In this document: positions 25,647 through 35,066 of the stretch, one piece after another
How the letters are laid out: every line of letters starts with the position of its first letter
How positions within the stretch are numbered: the first letter of the stretch is position 1
DNA from: Bacteroidetes bacterium MED-G20
GTDB lineage: Bacteria; Bacteroidota; Bacteroidia; Flavobacteriales_D; Parvicellaceae
NCBI GenBank assembly: GCA_002457645.1
Contig: NTKH01000004.1
Span: forward strand, 1-44,664
Direction: 5' to 3'
Length of the DNA: 44,664 nucleotides
The notes under the pieces: generated by a model
Seen by the model: the letters and a program-made list of their open reading frames with translations, nothing else
Told to the model about the DNA's origin: nothing
Databases searched by the model: none
Translations under genes and position numbers: made by a program

Positions 25647-27047
25647 TTACTCTTCTCTGTCTTTGACTACTTGAGCTAACATTTCAGCCTCAATACAGAT
25701 AACTCCGTTTACATATCCTTTACCTTTCATGTGTACCAATCCCCTCCTTATTGGAGATATTAGATTAAGATCAAACACAACTGTATCACCAGGAATCACT
25801 TTCTTTTTGAACTTAACATTGTCAATTTTCATAAAATATGTTGAGTATAAATGAGGTTCTTTTACTTTACTTAATGAAAATATTCCACCCGTTTGAGCCA
25901 TAGCCTCAATTTGGAGAACACCTGGCATAACTGGGTTATTTGGGAAATGTCCCATAAAAAAATTTTCATTCATAGTTACATTTTTAACGCCAATAATTCC
26001 ATTATCAGTAATTTCCATAATCTTATCTATCAGTAAAAAAGGATATCTGTGGGGAAGCATTTTCTCGATAGCAACTATATCATAAAGGGGTTTTTTTGAT
26101 AGATCAAATTTTCTGGGTGATTTTTCTTGTTCTTTCATAGCTTTTTTAAGTATTTGAGCAAAAGAGGTATTTAACTTATGGCCTGGTTTTTTTGTGATAA
26201 TATGTCCCATTATTGGCATACCAATTAATGCAAGATCTCCAATAACATCTAATAACTTATGTCTTGCTGGTTCATTAAAAAATTGTAATTCACAATTATT
26301 TAATACGTTTCCATTTACCTGGATATCCGTATCATCTTTACCCAATAAATGGGCAAGTTTTTTAATTTCTTGAATTTTAATTTCATCTCTATCAACTAAA
26401 ACAATAGCATTTTGTAAATCTCCTCCTTTAATTAGATTAGCTTGAGCAAGTTTTTCAAGTTCAGTCAACAATACAAATGTTTTACAAGGTGCAATTTCCT
26501 CAGGGTAATTTTCTAAATTTCTAATTTCAGCATATTGAGTTCCTAGTACAGGATTCTGATAATCTAAAACAACCGATAATATAAAATTATTAGCAGGAAC
26601 AAATAATATTTCAGCCCCTGATTCAAAATCTGAATAATTAATGGGGTTGGGAAGGTTGATAAATTTTAAAGGAGCATTTTGATCTTTCAATCCTACTTTT
26701 TGGATTTCATCGACAAATATTTTTGCACTTCCATCTAAAATAGGGACCTCAGAGTTATTCATTTTAACCAAAACATTATTCACTCCAAGGGCATAGAGTG
26801 CTGACATTAAATGCTCAACTGTAATAATTTTTACATTATTAAGTTCAAGAGTTGTACTCCTCTGAGTATCTTTTACTAAATCAATATCGGCTGGTACAAT
26901 AGGAGCTCCAGGAAGATCAATTCTCTGGAATTTTATTCCATGATTTTCTCTAGCAGGGATAATAACCAGACAGACCTTTTTTCCAGTATGAAGTCCCAAT
27001 CCATTAAACTCAATTGACTCTTTTAATGTCTTTTGATTATTCACCAA
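25647..27047 (-). CDS. lpxC/fabZ: bifunctional LpxC-FabZ: UDP-3-O-acyl-GlcNAc deacetylase and 3-hydroxyacyl-ACP dehydratase
   Basis: 466 residues, a fusion standard in Bacteroidota. The LpxC part (about 1-300) has the zinc ligands His79 in EHLMSAL and His263/Asp267 in HKLLDVIGD, and starts [21 protein letters not shown] as usual. The FabZ part (about 315-466) shows [14 protein letters not shown] and [20 protein letters not shown], with the catalytic His and Glu. One protein therefore commits lipid A synthesis and removes water from hydroxyacyl-ACP in fatty acid elongation, two steps that compete for the same acyl pool. No ATG exists at the start: TTG at 27047 or GTG at 27044 must be used, both inside the 11-base overlap with lpxD. 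Confidence 0.95.
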   Translation of the reverse strand: MVNNQKTLKESIEFNGLGLHTGKKVCLVIIPARENHGIKFQRIDLPGAPIVPADIDLVKDTQRSTTLELNNVKIITVEHLMSALYALGVNNVLVKMNNSEVPILDGSAKIFVDEIQKVGLKDQNAPLKFINLPNPINYSDFESGAEILFVPANNFILSVVLDYQNPVLGTQYAEIRNLENYPEEIAPCKTFVLLTELEKLAQANLIKGGDLQNAIVLVDRDEIKIQEIKKLAHLLGKDDTDIQVNGNVLNNCELQFFNEPARHKLLDVIGDLALIGMPIMGHIITKKPGHKLNTSFAQILKKAMKEQEKSPRKFDLSKKPLYDIVAIEKMLPHRYPFLLIDKIMEITDNGIIGVKNVTMNENFFMGHFPNNPVMPGVLQIEAMAQTGGIFSLSKVKEPHLYSTYFMKIDNVKFKKKVIPGDTVVFDLNLISPIRRGLVHMKGKGYVNGVICIEAEMLAQVVKDREE

Positions 27048-28083
27048 TAGATTTTTTATTTATTTTCAATTGCATTTCTTCAATTTCCATTTTTAGTTTA
27101 GGAAAATTTTTAAAAAGGACATAGCTTCTTTTAAAATTTCTTGAATTAAAGGCAGGTGTTCCTTGTAATATACTATTCTCTTTTAAAACAGATTTGGTAA
27201 TTCCAGTCTGAGCGGCAATTTTAGTTCCTTTAGAAATTTTAATATGTCCATTTATTCCGACTTGACCCCCTATCATAACATCTTTTTCAATTTTTGTAGA
27301 GCCTGCTATTCCTGTTTGAGCTGCTATTACAGTATTTTCTCCAATTTCAACATTATGCGCAATTTGAACTAAATTATCAATTTTAACTCCCTTATTTATT
27401 ATAGTTGATCCAATGGTGGCTCTATCAACTGTGGAGTTAGCTCCAATTTCAACGTAATCTTTAAGAATTACATTCCCAATTTGAGAAACTTTTTTATACT
27501 CATTATCTTTATTTGGAGCAAACCCAAAACCATCAGCTCCAATAACCGCACCTGAGTGAATCATACAATTATTACCTACCTTACACTTATCATATATTTT
27601 AACTCCAGGATAAAGAATGGAATTTGAGCCAATAACCGTTGACTTTCCTATATGACAATTTGGATGTACTTGAACATGGTTTCCTAAAACTGCCCCTTTA
27701 CCAATATAGGAGAAAGCTCCTATATAAACATGCTTTCCTAGCTGGGCTGATTCATGGATAAATACTGGGGATTCTATGCCTTCAGGAGGACCATCGATAT
27801 TATTATAATAATTCAATAATACAGCCAAACTTTCATAGGCATTATCCACTTTTATTAATGTTAAGGTATTAGGTAATGATTTCTTAGGAACAAAATCAGT
27901 ATTAACTAATACAACACTTGCTTTAGTATTGTATATGTACGATTCGTAGTTAGAGTTGGCTAAAAATGTAAGAGAATTTGGTTGGGCATCCTCAATTTTT
28001 GAAAAAGTATTTAATTCAACGTTCTTATCTCCTTCTAATTTACCCTTTAACAGTTTTGCAATTTGTTGAGACGTAAAATTCAT
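27037..28083 (-). CDS. lpxD: UDP-3-O-acylglucosamine N-acyltransferase
   Basis: 348 residues. Third enzyme of lipid A synthesis, adding the second hydroxyacyl chain to the glucosamine nitrogen. It has an N-terminal uridine-binding domain ([28 protein letters not shown]), a hexapeptide-repeat beta helix, and the catalytic histidine region [34 protein letters not shown] is also diagnostic. ATG at 28083. It overlaps lpxC/fabZ by 11 bases, and sits 43 bases after the HD-domain gene on the same strand, with no convincing promoter between them. Confidence 0.96.
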   Translation of the reverse strand: MNFTSQQIAKLLKGKLEGDKNVELNTFSKIEDAQPNSLTFLANSNYESYIYNTKASVVLVNTDFVPKKSLPNTLTLIKVDNAYESLAVLLNYYNNIDGPPEGIESPVFIHESAQLGKHVYIGAFSYIGKGAVLGNHVQVHPNCHIGKSTVIGSNSILYPGVKIYDKCKVGNNCMIHSGAVIGADGFGFAPNKDNEYKKVSQIGNVILKDYVEIGANSTVDRATIGSTIINKGVKIDNLVQIAHNVEIGENTVIAAQTGIAGSTKIEKDVMIGGQVGINGHIKISKGTKIAAQTGITKSVLKENSILQGTPAFNSRNFKRSYVLFKNFPKLKMEIEEMQLKINKKSIGE

Positions 28084-28126
28084 TTAAAATTAAAAATAAG
28101 AAATAAGATTAGAAAGTCATCATAAA

Positions 28127-29353
28127 TCAAAAGTTAGGTGCAAATAAATAATATTTCTTTACAGCTTTAGAAAGTGCACTTATATTTAAATTATCCGATG
28201 CTTTAGTAATATCTTTTAGGGAACCGTCATTAAAAAGAATTTTGATTTCGTCTTTTCTTGGGTCATAAGCATTATTCTCCATTTCTTTTTGAAAAACAAA
28301 ATATTGCATCTCATTATTACTAAATCCTAATGATTTTTGATTTTTCTTAAATATTTTATCTATTTCTTCATCAGAAAATTTTTTAGCACTAATTTTAACT
28401 TTTAATAGACTCCTATTAATCAACATTTCGCTTAGTCTAGATATTACTTTGTCATTATCTTCTGTCCAAACTTTAATACACGTAAGAATATCATAGTCAT
28501 CTATTTTTGAAAAGTGATTTAAAAACTCAACTTGAGAAACATTGTCTTTTGTAATACTTTTTGTTAAAAAATATTTCAAATTAGGAACAGTAAAAAGATT
28601 AGATCCACTATTTAATAACTCTCTCGCTCTTTCTAATATTTTTGCCAATAAGAATTCTGCAGAAAGTACTGTTTTGTGAAGATAAACTTGCCAGTACATA
28701 AGTCGCCTAGCCACAATAAACTTTTCTATTGAATAAATACCTTTTTCTTTGATTACTATTTCATCATTAACCACAGAAAACATCTTAATAATTCTTTGAT
28801 TACTTACTACTCCTTCAGAAACTCCTGTAAAAAAGCTATCTCTTTTTAAATAGTCTAGTCTATCCATATCCAATTGCGATGAAACTAAATCATGTAAAAA
28901 TCTTTTTGGATATTGATCATTAAAAATTTCAATAGCTAATGTTAAATCACCACCAAAATTATGATTTAAAGAATGCATGAAAAATTTTGATATTTCTTCA
29001 TGATTAATTCCCCTTACAAAGCTATTTTCTAATGCATGAGAAAATGGTCCATGGCCAATATCATGAAGTAAAATAGCAAGAATAACAGCCATTTTTTCAT
29101 CATTACTAATGGTTATTCCATTTTCTTTTAAGGTTTGAACTGCTTGTTCCATTAAATGAGCTGCACCTATGGCATGATGAAATCTGGTATGGTGAGCGCC
29201 AGGATAAACTAAGTAAGTTAGTCCTAATTGTTTGATTCTTCCTAGTCTCTGAAAATAAGGATGATCAACGATATTCAATAAAATTCCTTTATTTAGTGTA
29301 ATAAATCCATAAACAGGATCGTTTAATATTTTACTTATTTGAATTCTATTCAT
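28127..29353 (-). CDS. HD-domain phosphohydrolase (COG1078, dGTPase-like)
   Basis: 408 residues. The metal-binding HD signature is spread as HHTRFHHAIGAAHLM (around residues 54-68), LLHDIGHGPFSHALE and, later, SQLDMDRLDYLKRDS, the pattern of COG1078 and SAMHD1-like nucleotidases. The substrate is uncertain: dNTP triphosphohydrolase or another nucleotide phosphohydrolase. An HD gene directly before lpxD is a common Bacteroidota order (from memory). ATG at 29353; porX begins 40 bases away on the opposite strand, and a well-formed promoter pattern for this gene overlaps the porX start. A role in lipid A synthesis is not implied by its chemistry. Confidence 0.9.
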   Translation of the reverse strand: MNRIQISKILNDPVYGFITLNKGILLNIVDHPYFQRLGRIKQLGLTYLVYPGAHHTRFHHAIGAAHLMEQAVQTLKENGITISNDEKMAVILAILLHDIGHGPFSHALENSFVRGINHEEISKFFMHSLNHNFGGDLTLAIEIFNDQYPKRFLHDLVSSQLDMDRLDYLKRDSFFTGVSEGVVSNQRIIKMFSVVNDEIVIKEKGIYSIEKFIVARRLMYWQVYLHKTVLSAEFLLAKILERARELLNSGSNLFTVPNLKYFLTKSITKDNVSQVEFLNHFSKIDDYDILTCIKVWTEDNDKVISRLSEMLINRSLLKVKISAKKFSDEEIDKIFKKNQKSLGFSNNEMQYFVFQKEMENNAYDPRKDEIKILFNDGSLKDITKASDNLNISALSKAVKKYYLFAPNF

Positions 29354-29369
29354 TAGGAATCTTTTAAAA

Positions 29370-29400
29370 CAAATCTAATTAAATCAATATAAGTGGCAAA
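29370..29400 (-). promoter_or_regulatory. putative promoter of the HD-lpxD-lpxC-lpxA operon
   Basis: On the minus strand TTTG (29400-29397), a 19-base spacer and TAGATTTG (29377-29370) match the Bacteroidota consensus TTTG-N19-21-TAnnTTTG exactly. The -7 box ends 16 bases before the HD-gene ATG, so the leader would be about ten bases. The -33 element lies within the first codons of the divergent porX gene. This is the best promoter match I found in the window. Confidence 0.6.
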
Positions 29401-30925
29401 AATACTTTGGGCAGACGACGAAATAGATAGCTTAAAACCTCATATAATTTTTTTGAAAAATAAAGAGCATGAAGTTAAAGCGGTTAACTCTGGAAATGAA
29501 GCAATAGAGGAATTTAAAAAAGACTCATTTGACATTGTTTTTTTAGATGAAAATATGCCTGGAATGAATGGACTAAAAACTTTAGAAGAAATCAAAATTA
29601 TAAACCCTACCACTCCAGTAATTATGATTACTAAAAGTGAAGAGGAAATGATTATGGAAGAAGCCATAGGCAGGCAAATATCAGATTATTTAATTAAGCC
29701 AGTAAATCCAAATCAGATATTGATGGCCATAAAGAAAATATTGGATAGCAAAAGACTAATTAGTGAATCCAATACTCTTTCTTACCAACAAAATTTCAGA
29801 GAAATAAGTAATGACTTGAATAATTCCATGAATTTAGGTGAGTGGATAGAACTATTTAAAAAATTAAACTTTTGGGAACTTCAACTTGAACTATCAGATG
29901 AGAATATGTCTGAAATATTTAATATGCAAAAAGAAGAGGCTAACCAGTTATTTAGTAAATATATTAATAATAATTATCAAGATTTATTAAATGACAATGG
30001 CATCATATTTAGCAATAGCTTATTAAAAAAAGAACTATTTCCAAGACTTAAAGACGAAAGCTATTTTCTTGTAGTTATTGATAATTTAAGGTTTGATCAA
30101 TGGTTAATTATTAAACCAGTAATTGAAGAATTGTTTAGTGTGGAAAAAGAACAGGTTTATTGTAGTATTTTACCTACAACTACTCAGTATTCGAGAAACG
30201 CATTATTTGCTGGATTAATGCCATCGGATATAAAAAATAAATATCCAGAAAAATGGATTGACGAAGAGACTAATGAAGGGAAAAACTTGTATGAAGATTT
30301 TTTCCTATTAGAAAATTTAAAAAGATGCTCTACGATTATAAAATCTTCTTACCATAAAATCACCAATCTTGATAAGGGGAAAAAACTATTGAATAATTTC
30401 AATAACCTTCTTCAGAATAATCTTAATACTATTGTATATAACTTTGTAGATACTTTATCACATGCAAGAACAGAGATGGATGTTATTAAAGAACTTGCTG
30501 AAGATGAATCTGCTTACAGATCGCTTACCCTAAGTTGGTTTAAACATTCTCCTCTTTATGAAATGATGAAAAAAATGAGTGAAAACTCTTGTAAAGTTTT
30601 TTTAACCACTGATCATGGAACCATAAGAGTTAAGAATGCATCCAAAGTTATGGGGCCAAAACAAATAAATAGTAATATGAGATATAAAGTTTCTAAAAAT
30701 TTATCTTATAATAAAAAGGATGTGATGGAGGCTTTAAATCCAGAAAAAATTTCACTTCCAAAAAATGCTTTAAGCAGCTCTTATGTTTTTGCAAAAGAAA
30801 GTAACTTTTTTGTTTATCCAAATAACTATCATCATTTTGCCAATTTATATAAGGATACCTTTCAGCATGGTGGTATTTCTTTAGAAGAGATGCTTATCCC
30901 TTATGTTATTTTAAATAGCAAATAA
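29393..30925 (+). CDS. porX: PorX: response regulator with PglZ/alkaline-phosphatase-like effector domain
   Basis: 510 residues. The receiver domain (1-120) has acidic residues Asp8/Asp9, the phospho-acceptor Asp52 in FLDENMPGMNG, a Thr/Ser switch (VIMITKSEE) and Lys in YLIKPVNP. After a linker, the PglZ-like domain carries metal-site stretches VVIDNLRFDQW, PTTTQYSRN, NFVDTLSHART and FLTTDHGT. PorX, with the PorY kinase and a sigma factor, controls type IX secretion genes and cleaves cyclic oligonucleotides (published for Porphyromonas and Flavobacterium proteins). The start is GTG at 29393, giving the usual KILWADDEID beginning. sprA lies 12 kb away. porY is not in the window. The stop abuts the convergent lipoprotein gene. 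Confidence 0.95.
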   Translation: MAKILWADDEIDSLKPHIIFLKNKEHEVKAVNSGNEAIEEFKKDSFDIVFLDENMPGMNGLKTLEEIKIINPTTPVIMITKSEEEMIMEEAIGRQISDYLIKPVNPNQILMAIKKILDSKRLISESNTLSYQQNFREISNDLNNSMNLGEWIELFKKLNFWELQLELSDENMSEIFNMQKEEANQLFSKYINNNYQDLLNDNGIIFSNSLLKKELFPRLKDESYFLVVIDNLRFDQWLIIKPVIEELFSVEKEQVYCSILPTTTQYSRNALFAGLMPSDIKNKYPEKWIDEETNEGKNLYEDFFLLENLKRCSTIIKSSYHKITNLDKGKKLLNNFNNLLQNNLNTIVYNFVDTLSHARTEMDVIKELAEDESAYRSLTLSWFKHSPLYEMMKKMSENSCKVFLTTDHGTIRVKNASKVMGPKQINSNMRYKVSKNLSYNKKDVMEALNPEKISLPKNALSSSYVFAKESNFFVYPNNYHHFANLYKDTFQHGGISLEEMLIPYVILNSK

Positions 30926-31480
30926 TTATTCTTTTATAAATCTATGAGCTAAATCTAAATATTCATAAATTAAAATGATTTCTTGATCAGAGCAGTCTAA
31001 ACAATATTGATGAGCAACATTTTTCATACTTACAATAGTAATTTCATTTTGATTTAGATAATCTTTTATATAAGATGAAATAGAGACAAGCAAACAATCA
31101 CTATTGTCATAATTCATTTTTTCAATATTCTCTAGATATTCTTTCGGATGATGCAAAAAATAATTAAAAATTGAAGCTTCTAGCTTTGATTGATCATCTA
31201 AAGTAATTCTATTGCAATAAATAGAGAGCGCATTGAAATAATAAGGCCTCCAAATTGCTTTCCCTTCATTTAATTTAAGTAATAAAATATTAAAATACTT
31301 CTTAGAAATAGTCGTATCTATTTGATAGATGAGTTCTAAAGAATGTTTTTCAACACTCTCGGGACCGCCTAATATTTCTTTATGGTTTAAGCCATCAATT
31401 TTTGAATAAATAAATTTATCTTCATTATTACAACTTATAAAAACAGAAAAAAATAATATTATAATTATACATTTTTTCAA
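30926..31480 (-). CDS. small lipoprotein of unknown function
   Basis: 184 residues. The leader KKCIIIILFFSVFISC has a lipobox with Cys17, so it is probably lipid-anchored in the envelope. The rest is mostly helical in character with no recognised domain; it contains QYCLDCSD, a Cys-x-x-Cys pair near residue 160. Its ATG overlaps the ctaA stop as ATGA, making it the last gene of the ruvB-queG-ctaA run, and its stop abuts the porX stop with no gap. Coupling to ctaA and the cysteine pair could hint at oxidase assembly, but this is only a suggestion. Confidence 0.75.
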   Translation of the reverse strand: MKKCIIIILFFSVFISCNNEDKFIYSKIDGLNHKEILGGPESVEKHSLELIYQIDTTISKKYFNILLLKLNEGKAIWRPYYFNALSIYCNRITLDDQSKLEASIFNYFLHHPKEYLENIEKMNYDNSDCLLVSISSYIKDYLNQNEITIVSMKNVAHQYCLDCSDQEIILIYEYLDLAHRFIKE

Positions 31481-32460
31481 TTATTAGATATTTTATAATT
31501 GAATAGTAGTCTTGACATGCATCCAAAAGAAATCATTGCGAGTAGTAAATGAATTGGTTGGAGGATATAAGGTAAATTGAAGTCTGCTAATATTTTACCA
31601 ACTAAACCCTCCAATAAAACACAAAATAAAAAAATATAAATTTCTAAAATTTCTATTTTTTTTACATAAGCGTATAATCCTAAAAACAAGCTAAATAAAA
31701 CTATAAATAAAGCAATTGTTCTGTGTGATATAAATAATTGGAATTTTTCTAATAATAAATCGTTTCTAGAACTAGACTCTAGCCAATGGTCTACAATTTG
31801 ACGTACTTGAGTACCAACTATAATTTGAAACAAGAAAAATAGTGTACCAAATAGAGCTATGAGTTTTAAAGATTTTGGTATGGAAATGGTTGATCTATTC
31901 CAAAAAGAAATAATTAAAATTTGCCAAGTAATCATTAGTGCTGCTATAACCATATGGACTGTTAATACCCAAGGAACAATATTGGTAGCAACAACCATTG
32001 ACCCCCACCAGGCTTGAAAAAAAGTTAGTAATATCAACCCGAAGGCTAATAAAGATTTAAGTATTTTATCTTTTTTTTGTTTGAGTGCCAAGATAAACCC
32101 ACCAAAAATAAATAACCCTGCTAAAGCTCCTATTAATCTATTTATATACTCCAACCATGTATTCCAAACATTGAACGGTTGTTCATAAAGTAATGATTTG
32201 TCAGACTCAATTAATATTGCTTTTTCTTCAAGACCAATACTCTTTAAAAATGATATGAATTTTTTTATTTTTTTCTCCCTAACTGATGAGTAGTAGTATT
32301 GGTAATTTTCTGGAAGTTCACTAATATCAATAGGTGGGATATATTGGTCAAAACATTTAGGCCAATCTGGACAGCCCATTCCAGATTCTGTAATTCTAAC
32401 TATTGATCCTGCAATGATAACAAGATAAATCATTATTAATGTTGCCCCATTGAATCGCAT
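31477..32460 (-). CDS. ctaA: heme A synthase (CtaA/COX15)
   Basis: 327 residues, an integral membrane protein of about eight helices. It oxidises the methyl group of heme O to make heme A for aa3 oxidases. Seen: IVRITESGMGCPDWPKCF after the first helix, EYINRLIGALAGL, VLTVHMVIAAL, SHRTIALFIV and LQPIHLLLAM, with the expected histidines. A loop of about 60 residues follows the CPDWPKC motif, as in other Bacteroidota members. It lies 3 bases after queG. Its product is needed by the ctaC-ctaD oxidase encoded 3 kb upstream on the same strand; ctaB (heme O synthase) is not seen. Confidence 0.93.
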   Translation of the reverse strand: MRFNGATLIMIYLVIIAGSIVRITESGMGCPDWPKCFDQYIPPIDISELPENYQYYYSSVREKKIKKFISFLKSIGLEEKAILIESDKSLLYEQPFNVWNTWLEYINRLIGALAGLFIFGGFILALKQKKDKILKSLLAFGLILLTFFQAWWGSMVVATNIVPWVLTVHMVIAALMITWQILIISFWNRSTISIPKSLKLIALFGTLFFLFQIIVGTQVRQIVDHWLESSSRNDLLLEKFQLFISHRTIALFIVLFSLFLGLYAYVKKIEILEIYIFLFCVLLEGLVGKILADFNLPYILQPIHLLLAMISFGCMSRLLFNYKISNN

Positions 32461-32463
32461 TGA

Positions 32464-33390
32464 TTAAGTATTTAAAAAATTAATGTTTCTTTTAAGCCCC
32501 TTAAATTTGGTTCTTTTAACAGCAGAATTTATAAATAACTTGTTAAATGCTTCTTCATTGATCTCCTGCCAATCTTTTTTGGTGAAATCTAGTAAGTCAA
32601 AAGAGGGATTAAATTGAGGTTCGTTATGATTTGTAGAAAATCTATTCCAAGGACAAACTTGTTGACAGACATCACATCCAAACATCCAATTATCCATTTT
32701 TCCTTTAAACTCAATAGGAAGAATCTCATCTTTTAGTTCAATGGTTAAATAAGATATACATTTAGATCCGTCAACTACATAAGGGTCAATAATAGCATCT
32801 GTTGGGCAAGCATCTATACATTTTGTACAGGTTCCGCAATAATCTTTTACAGGTAAATCTGTCTCTAATTCTAAATCTAGAATCAGCTCTGCAATAAAAA
32901 AATAAGAGCCTTTATCTTTATTTATCAAATTACTATGCTTTCCAATCCACCCCAATCCACTTTTTTCAGCCCAAGCCTTATCCATCACAGGAGCAGAATC
33001 TATAAAGCCTCTTATACTTAAATCTCCAAAATTTTCAACTATATAGTTTTCTAAAATTTTTAGCTTTTTCTTAATTACTTTATGGTAGTCCTTTCCAAAA
33101 GAATACATAGAAATCTTTGGGGCATTAACATCCTTTTGTTTTACAGGATTATAATAATTAAATAAAAAAGTAATAACTGTTTTAGCACCTGGAACTAACT
33201 TTCTTGGATCTGTTCTTAAATCAAAATAATTTTCCATGTAGGACATCTTACCATGAAAATCATTTTTTAGCCACACTTCTAATTGTTTGGCTTCTTTTTC
33301 TAAAAAGCTAGCTTTAGAAATACCAACATGGGAAAATCCTAAATCAAAAGCTTTGTCTTTTATGAGTTTTGTTCTTTGTGGAATTGTCAA
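32464..33390 (-). CDS. queG: epoxyqueuosine reductase
   Basis: 308 residues. Reduces epoxyqueuosine to queuosine in tRNA, using cobalamin and two [4Fe-4S] clusters. Markers are [42 protein letters not shown] split over the active site (its Asp in DSAP), [16 protein letters not shown] and [11 protein letters not shown] for the clusters. It is shorter than E. coli QueG (379 residues), lacking the C-terminal HEAT-like repeats. The start is TTG at 33390, overlapping the ruvB TGA as TTGA; no ATG is available before the conserved N-terminus. Cotranscribed with ruvB and ctaA. Confidence 0.94.
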   Translation of the reverse strand: MTIPQRTKLIKDKAFDLGFSHVGISKASFLEKEAKQLEVWLKNDFHGKMSYMENYFDLRTDPRKLVPGAKTVITFLFNYYNPVKQKDVNAPKISMYSFGKDYHKVIKKKLKILENYIVENFGDLSIRGFIDSAPVMDKAWAEKSGLGWIGKHSNLINKDKGSYFFIAELILDLELETDLPVKDYCGTCTKCIDACPTDAIIDPYVVDGSKCISYLTIELKDEILPIEFKGKMDNWMFGCDVCQQVCPWNRFSTNHNEPQFNPSFDLLDFTKKDWQEINEEAFNKLFINSAVKRTKFKGLKRNINFLNT

Positions 33391-34412
33391 AATATTTCTT
33401 GTTGACCAGGATTGTTTTTAGATTTATTAAGGTGATTATACGCCATTTCTGTAACCATTCTTCCCCTTGAAGTTCTCACCATATAACCCTGTTGTACTAA
33501 AAAAGGTTCGTATACTTCCTCAATAGTACCAGACTCTTCACCAACTACTGTAGCTAAGGTATTTATCCCAACAGGGCCCCCCATATATTTATCTATAATT
33601 GCTGTTAAAATTTTATTATCCATCTCATCTAAGCCATGTTTATCAACTTGTAAAGCTGTTAATGCCATTTGAGTAATTTCGTTTGTTATGACCCCATCCC
33701 CTTTTACTTGAGCATAATCTCTTACTCTTCTTAAAAGAGCATTAGCAATTCTTGGAGTTCCTCTACTTCTTCCAGAAATTTCATTTGCAGCCTTGTCTTT
33801 TAAAGGAATTTTTAAAATACCTGCTGATCTGTTGATTATGGATTTTAAGGTTATTTGATCGTAGTAATGTAATCTACAATTAATACCAAATCTTGCTCTT
33901 AGTGGAGCTGTAAGTAAACCACTTCTAGTGGTAGCTCCTATTAGTGTAAATGGGTTTAAATCAATTTGAACTGTTCTTGCATTTGGGCCAGTATCTAGTA
34001 CAATATCAATCTTATAATCTTCCATAGCAGAATATAAATATTCTTCAATTACTGGACTTAATCGATGAATTTCATCAATAAAAAGAACATCTCCTGTTTC
34101 TAAATTAGTAAGTAATCCTGCTAAATCTCCAGGCTTATCAAGCACAGGCCCTGATGAGATTTTAATCCCAACTTCCATTTCATTGGAAATAATTTGTGCC
34201 AATGTTGTTTTTCCAAGTCCGGGGGGGCCATGAAGTAGTACATGATCTAGGCTTTCTTCTCTCATTTTAGCAGCAGAGACAAAAATTCTTAGATTTTCTA
34301 CTACTTGCGGCTGTCCAGCGAAATCTTCTAATTGCTTAGGTCGTAAAGCAATCTCGTATGTTTTATCAGTCTGACCCTGATCTTCTGATCTGAAATCATA
34401 TTCCTCAATCAT
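33387..34412 (-). CDS. ruvB: Holliday junction ATP-dependent helicase RuvB
   Basis: 341 residues, AAA+ motor that drives branch migration with RuvA. It starts with the typical [19 protein letters not shown]; Walker A is GPPGLGKTT, Walker [10 protein letters not shown], the sensor [18 protein letters not shown], and the winged-helix C-terminal domain contains [16 protein letters not shown] and RTSRGR. ATG at 34412. The first 8 bases overlap the end of the upstream exported-protein gene. It is separated from ruvA, which lies in the maeB-sprA operon. Confidence 0.97.
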   Translation of the reverse strand: MIEEYDFRSEDQGQTDKTYEIALRPKQLEDFAGQPQVVENLRIFVSAAKMREESLDHVLLHGPPGLGKTTLAQIISNEMEVGIKISSGPVLDKPGDLAGLLTNLETGDVLFIDEIHRLSPVIEEYLYSAMEDYKIDIVLDTGPNARTVQIDLNPFTLIGATTRSGLLTAPLRARFGINCRLHYYDQITLKSIINRSAGILKIPLKDKAANEISGRSRGTPRIANALLRRVRDYAQVKGDGVITNEITQMALTALQVDKHGLDEMDNKILTAIIDKYMGGPVGINTLATVVGEESGTIEEVYEPFLVQQGYMVRTSRGRMVTEMAYNHLNKSKNNPGQQEIF

Positions 34413-35019
34413 AACTCAAATATAATGATGTATTTGCACGATGATGAAAGTGATTATAAATTTCTGTAAACTTTAAGGAAAATCTTAAAATTAGGGTTGG
34501 CAGAGTCAAGTTTTGATAAAAAATAGATTTATCATTTCTTGTAAATCTAATGCCCGAACCAAAACCTAAATTAAAAAAGTTAAATCCATTATGATTTATA
34601 ATGATAGCTGGCTCAAAAAATGAATAAGCTCCTTTATCAATACTGTCATCTATATTGACTGACTTTATTCTTCCTATTCCAAAGTCTAATGTAGCTTCAG
34701 CTGAAATAATTTCTGAGATTATCCAATTATAAGAACCAAAAAAATTGGATGAATTAATTCTTAGCAAAGTTGAGTCTTGAAAATAAAAATTTTTATCTCT
34801 TAAGGAACAATATCCAAACCCAATTTTGAACTTTTCGTTTAATTTATAAAATGGTTTTATTTCTTGAATTTTAAAACGATGGCCATCAATAAAAAAGTTT
34901 TTAATTTCTAATCGTAATCCCATCTCATTAAGTAAGACAGGGGGATCAATTATTTTACTTTCTTGAGAGATGAAAATATTATTTAATAGAATAGCAATTA
35001 CAAAATAAAAAGTCCGCAT
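34405..35019 (-). CDS. exported protein, probable small outer-membrane beta-barrel, unknown family
   Basis: 204 residues. The start has a signal peptide ([18 protein letters not shown], cleavage near residue 18-20). The rest alternates polar and aromatic residues in short strands: [51 protein letters not shown], as in eight- to ten-strand barrels, but no family is recognised. It lies between ctaD (47 bases away) and ruvB (8-base overlap). The start codon sits in the loop of a terminator-like hairpin formed by bases just before and after it, so its expression may depend on readthrough or unfolding. No other in-frame ATG would keep the signal peptide. Confidence 0.75.
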   Translation of the reverse strand: MRTFYFVIAILLNNIFISQESKIIDPPVLLNEMGLRLEIKNFFIDGHRFKIQEIKPFYKLNEKFKIGFGYCSLRDKNFYFQDSTLLRINSSNFFGSYNWIISEIISAEATLDFGIGRIKSVNIDDSIDKGAYSFFEPAIIINHNGFNFFNLGFGSGIRFTRNDKSIFYQNLTLPTLILRFSLKFTEIYNHFHHRANTSLYLSYD

Positions 35020-35039
35020 ACAGTGAAGTTACGGACTTT
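35009..35039 (-). terminator. terminator-like hairpin after ctaD, enclosing the next start codon
   Basis: On the minus strand AAAGTCCG (35039-35032) pairs perfectly with CGGACTTT (35016-35009) around a 15-base loop, followed by TTATTTTG, giving a U-rich tail. The stem is 8 bp with 4 G-C pairs in this AT-rich DNA. It starts 28 bases after the ctaD stop. The ATG of the next gene (35019-35017) is the last three bases of the loop, and the 3' arm is codons 2-4. Confidence 0.6.
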
Positions 35040-35066
35040 AGTAAAAATATTAATTAAAAGTAAATA

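Noticed and set aside
34417-34424. TATATTTG on the minus strand as a ruvB promoter
   Set aside because: It matches TAnnTTTG but ends only 4 bases before the ruvB ATG, lies inside the upstream gene, and has no -33 partner.
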